This document shows, one piece after another, positions 8,796-18,161 of a stretch of DNA of 44,305 nucleotides. The notes below the pieces were generated by a model that saw nothing but the letters and a program-made list of their open reading frames with translations, made no database searches and was not told the DNA's origin. Within the stretch, counting starts at the first letter, position 1; the number at the start of each line of letters is the position of its first letter. This DNA comes from Sinomicrobium pectinilyticum (GTDB taxonomy: Bacteria > Bacteroidota > Bacteroidia > Flavobacteriales > Flavobacteriaceae). The DNA lies in contig NZ_RJTM01000162.1 in NCBI RefSeq assembly GCF_003725735.1, forward strand, positions 1 to 44,305. The letters are read 5' to 3'. A program made the translations under genes and the position numbers.

Positions 8796-10100
8796 ATGAG
8801 CAATATAGTAGCAATAGTAGGAAGGCCGAATGTAGGGAAATCAACGCTTTTTAACCGTTTGATCCAGCGCAGGGAGGCTATTGTAGACGCCGTTAGCGGG
8901 GTAACCAGGGACAGGCATTATGGAAAGGCGGACTGGAACGGAAAAGAATTTTCCCTGATAGATACCGGTGGTTATGTCATGGGAAGTGACGACATCTTTG
9001 AACAGGAGATCGACAAGCAGGTAGAACTTGCCATAGAGGAAGCGGATGCCATTATATTCGTAGTAGATGTGGAGACGGGAGTTACCGGCATGGACGAAGA
9101 TGTGGCCCAGTTGCTCCGGCAAACCGACAAACCCGTATTGCTGGCTGTCAATAAAGTGGATAACGCCCAGCGCGAAGCAGATGCCGTAGAGTTTTATTCG
9201 CTGGGACTGGGAGCATATTTTACCATTTCCGGTATCAATGGAAGCGGAACAGGAGAATTACTGGATGCCCTGGTTGAGGTATTGCCCGAAAAAGAAGAAA
9301 AGGAAGAAGAAGAGTTGCCAAGGTTTGCCGTAGTAGGAAGGCCGAATGCGGGAAAATCTTCATTTATTAATGCCCTTATAGGAGAAGAAAGGTATATCGT
9401 CACCGATATAGCAGGTACGACCCGCGATAGCAGCGATACCCGCTATAACCGTTTCGGTTTTGAGTTCAGTCTTGTAGATACCGCAGGGATACGACGAAAG
9501 GCCAGGGTAAAGGAAGACCTGGAATTCTATTCGGTAATGCGCTCGGTCCGGGCCATAGAGTACAGCGATGTTTGTCTCCTGCTTATCGATGCTACCCGTG
9601 GTTTTGAAGGCCAGGACCAGAATATTTTCTGGCTGGCTGAACGCAATAAAAAAGGAATTGTTATCCTGGTGAATAAATGGGACCTGGTAGAGAAAGATAC
9701 ATCCACAACCAAAGAATTTGAGAAGCAAATACGCAAAACGATAGAACCGTTTACCGATGTGCCTATCATATTCATTTCAGCACTTACCAAACAGCGTATA
9801 TTCAAAGCGATAGAAACTGCCGTAGAAGTATACCAAAACCGAAGCAAGAGGATACCTACGAGTAAACTCAACGAAGTTATGCTTCCTGTAATAGAGCATA
9901 CCCCCCCGCCTTCAAATAAAGGGAAATACATAAAAGTCAAATTTTGCACCCAGCTTCCGACAGCGATGCCGCAGTTTGTTTTCTTCGCAAATCTGCCGCA
10001 ATACATCAAGGACCCGTACCGTCGTTTTGTAGAAAACAAGCTCAGGGAAAATTTTGGTTTTCACGGTGTCCCCATAGATATATATTTCAGGAAAAAATAA
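8796..10100 (+). CDS. der: GTPase Der (EngA), 50S ribosome assembly
   Basis: 434 residues with the tandem GTPase layout diagnostic of Der. The first G domain has GRPNVGKS (9-16), DTGG and NKVD (119-122). An acidic linker rich in Glu (about 165-175) leads to a second G domain with GRPNAGKS (181-188), DTAG and NKWD. A C-terminal KH-like domain ends the protein ([25 protein letters not shown]). Der acts in 50S subunit maturation in the cytoplasm. It starts at ATG 8796 just after a -7 box and appears monocistronic. No anomalies. Confidence 0.98.
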   Translation: MSNIVAIVGRPNVGKSTLFNRLIQRREAIVDAVSGVTRDRHYGKADWNGKEFSLIDTGGYVMGSDDIFEQEIDKQVELAIEEADAIIFVVDVETGVTGMDEDVAQLLRQTDKPVLLAVNKVDNAQREADAVEFYSLGLGAYFTISGINGSGTGELLDALVEVLPEKEEKEEEELPRFAVVGRPNAGKSSFINALIGEERYIVTDIAGTTRDSSDTRYNRFGFEFSLVDTAGIRRKARVKEDLEFYSVMRSVRAIEYSDVCLLLIDATRGFEGQDQNIFWLAERNKKGIVILVNKWDLVEKDTSTTKEFEKQIRKTIEPFTDVPIIFISALTKQRIFKAIETAVEVYQNRSKRIPTSKLNEVMLPVIEHTPPPSNKGKYIKVKFCTQLPTAMPQFVFFANLPQYIKDPYRRFVENKLRENFGFHGVPIDIYFRKK

Positions 10101-10119
10101 ATGCTAAGCCCCGTAGGTG

Positions 10120-10140
10120 CCTGTCCGTCTGGCGGACAGG
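10120..10140. repeat. REP-like hairpin
   Basis: A perfect 8-bp inverted repeat, CCTGTCCG / CGGACAGG, around a 5-nt loop, 20 bp past the der stop. There is no T-run after it, so it is not a standard intrinsic terminator. It resembles other short GC-rich palindromes in spacers of this window. Confidence 0.7.
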
Positions 10141-10489
10141 TGTCGGGTATAAAAATTTTACCTTCCTTATCCGGAGATTTAAAATCCTGCTCCCGGACAC
10201 CTGGATTTGCGGTTGCTCTTTATCTTGAGCGAAAAAATCCGAGGTATTCCCTTTCAATATATAATAAAGCAGTAATTTCAACAGGTTTTTATCAATACTT
10301 ACCCCGGAACGAAATCGGCAGACTTTATTTTTGTCCGGTCTGTTTCCAGGTCCCGAAAAGGATGATCTGTTCCTTCAGTAACTACCGGCACTGCGGTTGT
10401 AAATAAACACCTCTTCCCGAAGATTATTTCTTAATATTTTTTGAGGTATGGATAAAAAATAATCATATTATTAATGAATTATCATTATA

Positions 10490-10521
10490 TTGGGTGGTTT
10501 AATGAGATTATGTGATCTTTG
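10490..10521 (+). promoter_or_regulatory. Possible promoter of the ECF sigma gene
   Basis: TTG at 10490-10492 and GATCTTTG at 10514-10521 (one mismatch to TAnnTTTG), separated by 21 bp, slightly long for the Bacteroidota promoter. It would give a 5' leader of about 100 nt. Tentative. Confidence 0.3.
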
Positions 10522-10627
10522 CGGGGCTTAAAAATAAGTTAATATCAAATTAACAGAAGCTTAAACCCCGATTTTTTGCGTGTTTTGATTATTTCAATTC
10601 ATTTGCTCATCCGGTATATCAATAAAA

Positions 10628-11206
10628 ATGAATAGAAAAACCCCCGAACCATCTGACAGAGAATTATTGGCTGAACTCAAGAAAGGGAACAAGTCCGCAT
10701 TTGAAGAAATATTCAACAGATACTGGAAGCGTTTGTTTTCTTATGCCTATAAAATCTATGAAGACGAGGTGGTATGTGAGGATATGGTACAGGAGATTTT
10801 TATACGCCTGTGGGAAAGATCGGCAGAGTTGTCGGTGAACAACCTGGAAGGCTATCTTTTCAGGGCTGTAAAATACAAACTTGCCAATTCCATACGGGAT
10901 TTGAAATTTACCGTACAGCATACCGAGGCCCTTTCCGGTCTCCCTGTAATACCCCCGGCATACCGGCAACTGGAATACCAGGAACTCGAAAAGGAGGTCT
11001 TTGTTCTGGTAGACCGGCTTCCGCACCGTTGTAAACAGGTGTTTTGCCTGAGCAGGGTAGATAGCCTTACCAATTCGGAAATCGCAGAGAGGCTGGACAT
11101 TTCCGTCCGTACCGTAGAGACCCATATCAGCAATGCCTTGAAATACCTGAAAATGAACCTCCATATAGCTCACTTACATCTTATCGCTGTTTTTTTCCTC
11201 TTTTGA
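10628..11206 (+). CDS. ECF-family RNA polymerase sigma-70 factor
   Basis: 192 residues. The sigma-2 region spans about 24-92 (FEEIFNRYWKRLFSYAYKI, then EDMVQEIFIRLWE, the core-binding and -10 recognition helices). The sigma-4 helix-turn-helix spans about 122-180 (VDRLPHRCKQVFCLSRVDSLTNSEIAERLDISVRTVETHISNALKYLK). It ends in a hydrophobic tail (HLHLIAVFFLF), which I recall being common in this Bacteroidota sigma group. Context makes it the regulator of the downstream SusCD locus: a FecR anti-sigma and a SusC with an STN domain follow on the same strand. Released sigma would direct transcription of the uptake operon. The unusual feature is the 617-bp gap to fecR, so the two may be transcribed separately. 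Confidence 0.95.
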   Translation: MNRKTPEPSDRELLAELKKGNKSAFEEIFNRYWKRLFSYAYKIYEDEVVCEDMVQEIFIRLWERSAELSVNNLEGYLFRAVKYKLANSIRDLKFTVQHTEALSGLPVIPPAYRQLEYQELEKEVFVLVDRLPHRCKQVFCLSRVDSLTNSEIAERLDISVRTVETHISNALKYLKMNLHIAHLHLIAVFFLF

Positions 11207-11823
11207 TTTCCAATTTCCCATACTTTAGTTTCTACACATTTTAGCCGCGAATACACGGATATATTTTAGTATATGACATCCGGATTTAGCTAGAAAATCA
11301 GGTTTACCCTGGGGAAGGATGGATAGGAGATCGGTCCGGCTACGCCGGAAGATTGTCCTTCGGCTTTAGTTTATACTGAGTTTATCGAAGTGCTCAGGAA
11401 CCGGAGATTGAACCAGCCTTAAAATCAATCTTCCATCAATCTCCTGTTAATCTTTTTAATCCTGCTCAATCTCTTGAAAATACTTTCAAATTATATTTTG
11501 TCATATACTAAACAGATACATGGTAATAGTTACTTTGCAATGGAATATCTCTTGACGGGACGAACCGTGGCAAAACTGACTTTCGGCCTTTGAGTCCAAA
11601 ACTAAAAAACGACCGGCGACAACCTCTTTGTATTTTCAGATTTTTCCGTGGGAGATGCCCTGTAAAAAACTTTGATCCGGCTTTGTGTTTTGTTATGGAA
11701 AACTCAGTGTTAGGAAAGTGTTAACCGCCCTTCTTCCTTATTACCAGAATGTTAAATACCTGTTTTTTTCCTTTTTACTTACGTGTCTGTTGCTGTTTTT
11801 GTGACTTGCAGTAAAAGTGGGTC
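11207..11823. other. 617-bp gene-free gap between sigma and anti-sigma genes
   Basis: No open frame of interest on either strand. It holds a dyad (CTGAG-N12-CTCAG, 11376-11397) resembling dispersed Bacteroidota intergenic repeats, and a run of AATC-containing words around 11420-11475 (CAATCT, TAATCT) suggesting degenerate short repeats. The last 120 bp are T-rich and would have to carry any separate fecR promoter; no exact TAnnTTTG box is seen there. Confidence 0.6.
11371..11397. repeat. Short dispersed-type palindrome
   Basis: Contains inverted arms CTGAG (11376-11380) and CTCAG (11393-11397) around TTTATCGAAGTG. It is of the same general kind as intergenic palindromes common in flavobacterial genomes. 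No promoter or terminator feature is attached. Confidence 0.5.
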
Positions 11824-12801
11824 TTGGAAAAACAGGAATTTATAAAACTGGCGGAAAAATATGCCGATGGCCGTTGTACCCCTGAAGAAAGGCATATAGT
11901 AGAAACGTTTTTCGATAAGTTTCAGGAGAAAAAAACGGAATGGGAATGGAGTGAGGATGAAGAAAGACGCCTCCGGATGCTGGCCCGGATACGAAACCGG
12001 ATACACGGGGATGGTGACAACAGGAGAGTTGTCGGAAACAAGATGCGATGGTACAGGATTACGGGGATCGCAGCATCTCTTGTGCTCTTTATAGGAGTGG
12101 CCTTATACTATAATTCTAGCCTGGGAGAAACATACAGGGAAGAGATGGCTATGCGCGGAGAAAAGAAAGAAATTACACTGGAGGACGGAACTATAGTCTA
12201 CCTGAATGCAGAGAGTTCTATCCGGTATCCCCGGCATTTCTCCGGTACAAGAGAGATCACTCTGAAAGGGGAGGCTTTTTTTGAAGTGGCAAAAGACCCG
12301 AAAAGGCCTTTTATAGTAAAATCCGGCGATGTGGAAACCCGGGTTTTGGGGACGTCTTTTAATATAAATGCATATTCCGGAAAACAGGTTCGGATTAGTG
12401 TAAACACAGGAAAAGTGCAGGTAACCGATACCAGGGCGGAAGGGAAAAAGGCTTTTCTGAAGAGAAACCAGCAGGTATTGTTCCGCGAAGGAACGGGGGA
12501 GTTGGAAGTCTCCGGTACGGATGCCGAGAAATACAGGGCCTGGACAGACAATGTCATAGTGATGGAAAACAATACCCTCAGGGAAGTTGCGGATATACTG
12601 GAAAGATGGTATGACGTGGAAATCGTTTTTGTGGATAAAGGTCTGGAAAACAAAATAATTACGGGTAAATATAAAACCAATGACATCCGCGAAGTACTGG
12701 AGAGTATCAAGTTTCTGAAACAGGTGGAGTACGATTTTACCGCTCCAGGAAAAATACAGATAAGAAATATGTCTAACCAACAAAAACCAAAGCCCATGTA
12801 A
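11824..12801 (+). CDS. FecR-family anti-sigma factor with DUF4974 domain
   Basis: 325 residues. An N-terminal cytoplasmic anti-sigma region (1-75) is followed by one transmembrane helix (about 79-96), a periplasmic FecR domain (about 112-205, with ITLEDGTIVYLNAESSIRYP and GEAFFEVAKDPKRPFIVKSG), and a C-terminal DUF4974 domain (about 252-318) of the secretin/STN-like fold. It is the inner-membrane relay between the STN domain of the downstream SusC and the ECF sigma factor. The start is TTG: an in-frame TAA lies four codons upstream and no ATG or GTG lies between, while the first residues (EFIKLAEKYADGRCTPEE) look family-typical. A 165-bp leader with a hairpin separates it from susC. Confidence 0.94.
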   Translation: MEKQEFIKLAEKYADGRCTPEERHIVETFFDKFQEKKTEWEWSEDEERRLRMLARIRNRIHGDGDNRRVVGNKMRWYRITGIAASLVLFIGVALYYNSSLGETYREEMAMRGEKKEITLEDGTIVYLNAESSIRYPRHFSGTREITLKGEAFFEVAKDPKRPFIVKSGDVETRVLGTSFNINAYSGKQVRISVNTGKVQVTDTRAEGKKAFLKRNQQVLFREGTGELEVSGTDAEKYRAWTDNVIVMENNTLREVADILERWYDVEIVFVDKGLENKIITGKYKTNDIREVLESIKFLKQVEYDFTAPGKIQIRNMSNQQKPKPM

Positions 12802-12914
12802 CAGTTCCGACTGAAAACACAAAACCCATTCCTGTTACAGCAGAAATGGGTGTCCCCGACATTCGGTTGCAGCCGAAGAACGGAGATTGGACTAATCAAG
12901 TAATCACTCCTTAG

Positions 12915-12942
12915 ATGAATTCTGTTTACAGACAGAATTCAT
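12915..12942 (+). promoter_or_regulatory. Perfect 11-bp hairpin in the leader of susC-2
   Basis: Arms ATGAATTCTGT (12915-12925) and ACAGAATTCAT (12932-12942) flank a 6-nt loop, ending 24 bp before the susC ATG. No T-run follows, so it is not a classical terminator. It could be a protein-binding dyad or an RNA structure affecting susC translation relative to fecR. A weaker ACCCATT/AATGGGT stem lies just upstream (12824-12851). Confidence 0.7.
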
Positions 12943-12966
12943 AATGAAAACCCTTTTAGCCGAAAA

Positions 12967-15900
12967 ATGAATACGAAACTACAAAAATTATTATTGAACG
13001 CGATAAATATCTGTATTTGCTCCCTGATATCTGTTTTATCCTGTGTTCAATTATATGCATTTGCTTCGGACACACAGAACCCGAAAGCGGTAAATGTTAC
13101 CATAAAACTGGAGAACGCCACGCTAAAACAGCTGTTTTTCGAAATTGAGAACCAAACCGAATTCACTTTTGTCTATGATGAAAAAGTGTTGAACACTACC
13201 CGGAAATATACCTTTTTTTACCCGGATAAGAATGTGTCGGAAATACTGGAAGATCTGAAATCGAGAGAGGACCTCGCATTCAGGCAAATAAACAATACGA
13301 TTACCGTTACGGTAATATCCGCCCAACAAAAAGGTATAGGCGGGGTCGTAAAAGATTCTGACGGAACACCTCTTCCCGGGGCCACCGTAGTGGTAAAGGG
13401 AACCACAAAAGGGACAATTTCCGACTTTGACGGTAACTTTCATGTCGATGTCCCGGATGGGGCCGAAAGTGTTTTTGTATCTTTTATCGGGTACAAAACG
13501 AAAGAAGTGCCTATCGGGGGACGTACATTTCTCGAAATAACACTGGAAGAAGATGTAAGTTCTCTGGATGAAGTAGTTGTTACCGCATTGGGAATTAAAC
13601 GGGAAGAGAAGCAGCTGGGATATGCACAACAAACCGTCTCTTCCGATCAATTGACCGATGCCAGGCCGAATAACTGGTCTGAGGCCCTGAGAGGGAAAGT
13701 ACCGGGATTGTCCATAAACGGATTGGGCGGCCCTATAAGTTCGCAGCAGATAAAACTCCGGGGGGATAATTCCCTGGACCCTAGTAATAACGGGGCACTT
13801 ATTGTTATCGACGGAGTGGTTGTGCAAAACGAATTTCCCGGCTCCGGGGCGTCCAACGGATATATGGGGGGAGATGCCTCTAACGATACCCCGGTGGATT
13901 TCGGAAATGCCGTTTCCGATCTTAACCCCGAAGATATTGAAAGTATATCCGTACTGAAGGGGGCAGGTGCCGCCGCACTTTATGGGTATCAGGCAGCTAA
14001 CGGTGCTATCATTATTACTACCAAATCCGGTAAAAAACAAAAAGGACTGGGAGTTACTATCAGTTCCAACACTAAATTTGATGTGATCACCCGCTGGCCG
14101 GACTGGCAATACGAATACGGACAGGGAAGCGGTAAAGGCGGATATGTAAAACCCGCTACGGATGAAAATGGTAATCCCGTGCCCTATAACGACCGCCTTT
14201 ATTATACCTACGGGGCATCGGAAGACGGTAACAGTACTGCCGGGAGCAGCAGTGCCTTTGGTCCTCGTTTCGACGGACAGTATTATTATCAATATGATCC
14301 GGAAGTAGAAGGGCAATCCCCGGAACGACGGCTCTGGCGACCGTATAAAGACAACAGGAAAGCTTTCTGGCGGACAGGAGTTACCAATACACAGAATATC
14401 TCTATCCAGGGAGGTGGGGAAAAAGGCTCTATACGAAGTTCCATTACCCATACAAAGAACGAATGGATCATGCCCAATACCGGATTTGAGCAGTTGTCGC
14501 TTTCAGTCAATGCCAATTACCAGGTATCCGATCGCATAAAACTCAGCTCGGTGGTGAATTACAGAGATAAAGAAAGCGATAACCTGCCGGGACAGGGATA
14601 TAATAACCATTCTATCGCCTATTTTATGATCTTCCAGAATCCCAATGTTGACCTGGACTGGTACCGCCCTATCTGGAAAGAAGGGCAGGAACAGGTAGAT
14701 ATGATCCGTCCCTACAGCAGTTATATCGATAACCCTTACGCTATGGCCTATGAGATGATCAATACCCTGGACCAGAATGCGGTGACGGGTAACCTGAGAA
14801 TGGATATCGAGCTTTCCCCGAAACTCAACCTGATGCTTCGCGGGGGGCTCAATATGTACCACAAGCGCACAGAACAGCGGCGTCCGTATGATATCAATCG
14901 CTATAAAAAAGGGTATTACAGGAAAACCGGAATCTTTAAGAAAGAAACCAATCTCGATTTCCTGCTGACCTATACCGATACCTTCGGAGAAAACTTCGAC
15001 ATTAGTGTCAATGCCGGGGGAAACACCATGGACTACCAGTATAACCGTCAGGACGGATGGGCCGTGGGATTGGAAATCCCGGGTACCTATAACCTTGCCA
15101 ACGGTTCGGAGACTTTTACCAGTGAATTCGACGGGTATAATAAGGCAAACAGTCTTTACGGAATGATGACACTGGGCTGGAAAGACAAAATATACCTCGA
15201 TCTTACGGCGCGAAATGACTGGAACAGTGTGCTCCCCAAAAATAACTGGTCATTTTTCTATCCTTCGGCCAGTACAGGTATTATTCTCAGTGAAATATTC
15301 CGGATGCCCGAAGCCATCAGTTTTGCCAAGTTGAGGGCTTCTGTCGCAGATGTTGGGGGAGCCGGGCAGTATGGCAACCGGTACGGTACCAGAAAATATT
15401 ACGGTAGAAGTGATTTCGGCGGATCGGCAGTGGCACCTACTTCCCTGTACAATATAGACCTTAAGCCAGAGCGTACCACCAGTATGGAAATCGGCCTGGA
15501 CCTCAGGCTCTTTAAAAAACGCCTTTCGCTGGATGCAGCCGTTTACCAGACCAATAGCCGGAACCAGATCCTCGATATTCCGCTTCCCGAATCTTCGGGA
15601 TACAGCAGTGCCACCATCAACGCGGGAGAAGTTCGCAACCAGGGAGTGGAACTGATGCTGAACGCTATTCCGGTGAAATCGTCGAACTGGGAGTGGAACA
15701 CTACCCTCACCTGGTCCAAGAACGAAAGCAAAGTACTGTCCCTTCACGAAAAAATAGAAGGAGGAGAAATGCAGTTGCTGAGTTCTTCCGGTGCGCGGCT
15801 GATGGCCGTGAAAGGAGGACCGGTAGGGGCACTTTACGGAAGGGGATTCGAACGTTCACCTGACGGAGAGGTCATCTATGACGACAGCGGTTACCCCGTA

Positions 15901-16476
15901 CTCACAGAAGGCCTCATATACATAGGGAATACCCAGCCCAAGTGGGTAGCCGGTTTTATGAACAGCGTCCGCTTCAAGAATTTCAGGCTCAGTGCTGTCA
16001 TTGACGGTAAATACGGGGGAACCATCTATTCGCATACGCATCACAAACTTACCCAGCAGGGGAAACTTAAACACACCCTGAGAGGAAGGGAAGAAGGCGA
16101 ACTCGTAGGGAAAGGGGTAGTGGATAACGGTAACGGAACATACTCTCCCAATACCAAGGCTATACCTATCGCAGAATATTACGACACCCATTACCTGCTG
16201 GCGAATACCGAAGCCAATTCCTTTGACGCTTCCTTCATAAAGTTGAGAGAAGTAACCGTGGAATACAACTTCCCGGCAAAGCTGCTGGAAGGGACATTTT
16301 TAAATAAGTTCAGCCTTTCCCTGTATGGCAGGAACCTGGCCGTGATCTCCGATTTTCCTATATACGATCCGGAAGTTGCCGGACTGGCCGGGGGTACCAA
16401 TATGCATCCGGGAGTGGAAGTAGGACAAATGCCCGTACCCACCGAATTCGGAATGAACATTCAACTAGGATTTTAA
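12967..16476 (+). CDS. SusC-family TonB-dependent transporter with STN signalling domain
   Basis: 1169 residues. After a signal peptide (about 1-34, cleavage near FAS) comes an STN/secretin-like domain (about 45-115: VTIKLENATLKQLFFEIENQ, FVYDEKV). Next come a carboxypeptidase-D-like domain (about 124-195: GVVKDSDGTPLPGATVVVKG, DFDGNFHV), the TonB-box-like DEVVVTALG (201-209), a plug (LVIDGVV, LKGAGAAALYGYQAANGA) and the outer-membrane barrel ending NIQLGF. The STN domain marks it as a signal-transducing transporter of the FecA type that contacts the FecR protein encoded just upstream. Its carboxypeptidase-D and TonB-box region closely resembles that of the first SusC here, so the two are paralogues. 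It is followed 18 bp later by its SusD partner. Substrate unknown. Confidence 0.97.
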   Translation: MNTKLQKLLLNAINICICSLISVLSCVQLYAFASDTQNPKAVNVTIKLENATLKQLFFEIENQTEFTFVYDEKVLNTTRKYTFFYPDKNVSEILEDLKSREDLAFRQINNTITVTVISAQQKGIGGVVKDSDGTPLPGATVVVKGTTKGTISDFDGNFHVDVPDGAESVFVSFIGYKTKEVPIGGRTFLEITLEEDVSSLDEVVVTALGIKREEKQLGYAQQTVSSDQLTDARPNNWSEALRGKVPGLSINGLGGPISSQQIKLRGDNSLDPSNNGALIVIDGVVVQNEFPGSGASNGYMGGDASNDTPVDFGNAVSDLNPEDIESISVLKGAGAAALYGYQAANGAIIITTKSGKKQKGLGVTISSNTKFDVITRWPDWQYEYGQGSGKGGYVKPATDENGNPVPYNDRLYYTYGASEDGNSTAGSSSAFGPRFDGQYYYQYDPEVEGQSPERRLWRPYKDNRKAFWRTGVTNTQNISIQGGGEKGSIRSSITHTKNEWIMPNTGFEQLSLSVNANYQVSDRIKLSSVVNYRDKESDNLPGQGYNNHSIAYFMIFQNPNVDLDWYRPIWKEGQEQVDMIRPYSSYIDNPYAMAYEMINTLDQNAVTGNLRMDIELSPKLNLMLRGGLNMYHKRTEQRRPYDINRYKKGYYRKTGIFKKETNLDFLLTYTDTFGENFDISVNAGGNTMDYQYNRQDGWAVGLEIPGTYNLANGSETFTSEFDGYNKANSLYGMMTLGWKDKIYLDLTARNDWNSVLPKNNWSFFYPSASTGIILSEIFRMPEAISFAKLRASVADVGGAGQYGNRYGTRKYYGRSDFGGSAVAPTSLYNIDLKPERTTSMEIGLDLRLFKKRLSLDAAVYQTNSRNQILDIPLPESSGYSSATINAGEVRNQGVELMLNAIPVKSSNWEWNTTLTWSKNESKVLSLHEKIEGGEMQLLSSSGARLMAVKGGPVGALYGRGFERSPDGEVIYDDSGYPVLTEGLIYIGNTQPKWVAGFMNSVRFKNFRLSAVIDGKYGGTIYSHTHHKLTQQGKLKHTLRGREEGELVGKGVVDNGNGTYSPNTKAIPIAEYYDTHYLLANTEANSFDASFIKLREVTVEYNFPAKLLEGTFLNKFSLSLYGRNLAVISDFPIYDPEVAGLAGGTNMHPGVEVGQMPVPTEFGMNIQLGF

Positions 16477-16494
16477 TTTGAAAAAAAATAGTAT

Positions 16495-17964
16495 ATGAAA
16501 ATCTTTAAACCTTTTGCATTGCTAAGTCTGCTCTTCCTGTGGATGAGTTCCTGTACAGGGGATTTTGAAGAGACCAATACCCACCCCAATAACCTGGAGA
16601 GTATTACTGCCGGAAGTGTCCTGAACCCGGTATTGTATGAACTGGCCAGCCGGAATGGTGTACAGATGCGTAGTGTAGGTGCTCCCTTGACACAAATGTT
16701 CTGGGTAACGGACGATTATATCAATTCTCCCTTTTTGTACGATTTCGACGTTAACATAGGAGGAACCACCTGGCGGGACTACTATCGATGGCTGAATAAT
16801 ATCAAGGAAATGGAAACCGCTGCCATTCGCGATGAGATGCACAACTATGAAGCCATTGCTCTTACCCTGAAAGCGTATGCTTTTTCCATGCTTACCGATT
16901 GCTTTGGTGATGTACCCATGGAAGGGGCCTTACAGGCAGAAGAAGGTATATGGTATGCGGAATTTACTCCCCAGGAAAGGATATACGAAATCATACTGGA
17001 TGATTTGGAAAGGGCCAATACACTCTACACACCGGATGAAGGGATGATCTATGTAAGCGATATCCTGTTTAATAATAATGTGGATAAATGGCGCAGGTTT
17101 ACAAACTCATTGCACCTGAGGCTTTTGCTCAGGATCTCCGGTCGCGCGGAAACGGACGCTTTCACAAAAATGACTGCCATGATCAACAACCCGGCACAAT
17201 ACCCGGTATTTGAGAGCAATGAAGAGGGCGCTGTGCTGCATATAGAAGGTATCCCCCCGTTATTGTCACCCTGGGACCGTCCGCAGGATTTCGGTACGTT
17301 CCGGTATTATAGCGATTTCTTTATTGATAATCTCAATAATTTTAAAGATCCCCGTTTACCTCTCTATGCTTCCGAGGCCAAAAACCAGAATACCGGCAAT
17401 ATAGGGTTTATAGGACAACCGGTGGACTTTGAGTCGCCCCTGCCTGATAGTATAGCCACACCTTCCGGGGTGCGTAATGCCCTGGCTACCGAACCGCTGA
17501 TCATTCCCTTTATGAGTTACGCGGAAGTAGAATTTATCAAGGCCGAACTGGCACAACGCGGGTATATATCCGGTGCTGAAGAGCATTATAAAAAAGGGGT
17601 GACTGCCGCCATAGAAATGTGGGGACTGGAGATGCCCGTAGAGCGCAACCAGGCAGGGGAGATTACCAGCACCGATGCTTATTTTGATAATGAACATACC
17701 AAATATGACGGTACCCTGGAGATTATTATGCTGCAAAAATACTATGCGCTGTTTTTTACAGACTACCAGGCATGGTTTGAACACCGCAGGACGGGGCTGC
17801 CCGTGCTGGGGGTGAACTCCCAGATGAGGAACGGCGGAGAAATGCCGTCCCGTTTGTATTACCCGCTGAATGAAATAGACAGGAACAACGAGAACTATAA
17901 AAAAGCAGTGGAACGAATGGGCGGTGATAAGATCAATGTGAAAGTTTGGTGGGATGTGGATTAA
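16495..17964 (+). CDS. SusD/RagB-family outer-membrane lipoprotein
   Basis: 489 residues. Lipoprotein signal with lipobox MSSC (Cys20), then TGDFEETNTHPNN, a typical SusD start. Helical core segments include TLKAYAFSMLTDCFGDVPMEGAL (the conserved Gly-Asp-Val-Pro turn) and NVDKWRRFTNSLHLRLLLRISG. A C-terminal segment with QKYYALFFTDYQAWFEHRRTGLP matches the usual SusD-like_2 ending. It is the surface lid and ligand-binding partner of the SusC encoded 18 bp upstream. It is 130 residues shorter than the first SusD in this window, so the two pairs probably handle different ligands. A 197-bp gap with repeats separates it from the phosphoesterase gene. Confidence 0.95.
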   Translation: MKIFKPFALLSLLFLWMSSCTGDFEETNTHPNNLESITAGSVLNPVLYELASRNGVQMRSVGAPLTQMFWVTDDYINSPFLYDFDVNIGGTTWRDYYRWLNNIKEMETAAIRDEMHNYEAIALTLKAYAFSMLTDCFGDVPMEGALQAEEGIWYAEFTPQERIYEIILDDLERANTLYTPDEGMIYVSDILFNNNVDKWRRFTNSLHLRLLLRISGRAETDAFTKMTAMINNPAQYPVFESNEEGAVLHIEGIPPLLSPWDRPQDFGTFRYYSDFFIDNLNNFKDPRLPLYASEAKNQNTGNIGFIGQPVDFESPLPDSIATPSGVRNALATEPLIIPFMSYAEVEFIKAELAQRGYISGAEEHYKKGVTAAIEMWGLEMPVERNQAGEITSTDAYFDNEHTKYDGTLEIIMLQKYYALFFTDYQAWFEHRRTGLPVLGVNSQMRNGGEMPSRLYYPLNEIDRNNENYKKAVERMGGDKINVKVWWDVD

Positions 17965-17969
17965 AGTAT

Positions 17970-17997
17970 GAAGTTAGAAATAAGAGGTACGAAGTAA
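17970..17997. repeat. Short array of GAAGTAN heptamers
   Basis: Four consecutive 7-bp units (GAAGTTA, GAAATAA, GAGGTAC, GAAGTAA) start 6 bp after the susD stop. They belong to the same family as the longer array at 353-422. A CCCCTAAGGGG-like palindrome lies in the same spacer near 18065-18078. Confidence 0.65.
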
Positions 17998-18161
17998 ATG
18001 AGTTGATGAAATCATGTGCTAATTCGATAATGAGTTAAAGAATGAGATTTAAAAGATAACTTTCTCCCCTAAGGGGGACTACCGGAGACAGAGGGTGATC
18101 GCCCCTAAAAGCACTAATCACCAAACTACTGACAATAAAACATAAACAACATATCACAACC

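Larger units (their letters stand above)
10101..10627. other. 527-bp intergenic region between der and the ECF sigma gene
   Basis: No gene is supported; the short frame at its left end has no protein-like features. It contains a REP-like hairpin (10120-10140) and an AT-rich right half that probably carries the sigma gene promoter. The right end includes TTAATATCAAATTAA, a short imperfect palindrome about 70 bp before the sigma ATG. Confidence 0.6.

Noticed and set aside
10101-10406. 101-residue frame after der
   Set aside because: It runs through a REP-like hairpin and has no recognisable sequence; the composition looks non-coding.
12824-12851. Terminator between fecR and susC
   Set aside because: The ACCCATT/AATGGGT stem is short and has no T-run; fecR and susC are expected to be one unit.
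12103-12899. Two minus-strand frames of more than 230 residues opposite fecR
   Set aside because: They are shadows of the FecR gene, whose domains are clear on the plus strand.
13123-14451. 442-residue minus-strand frame opposite susC-2
   Set aside because: It is a shadow frame of the SusC gene caused by codon bias; no domain is recognisable.
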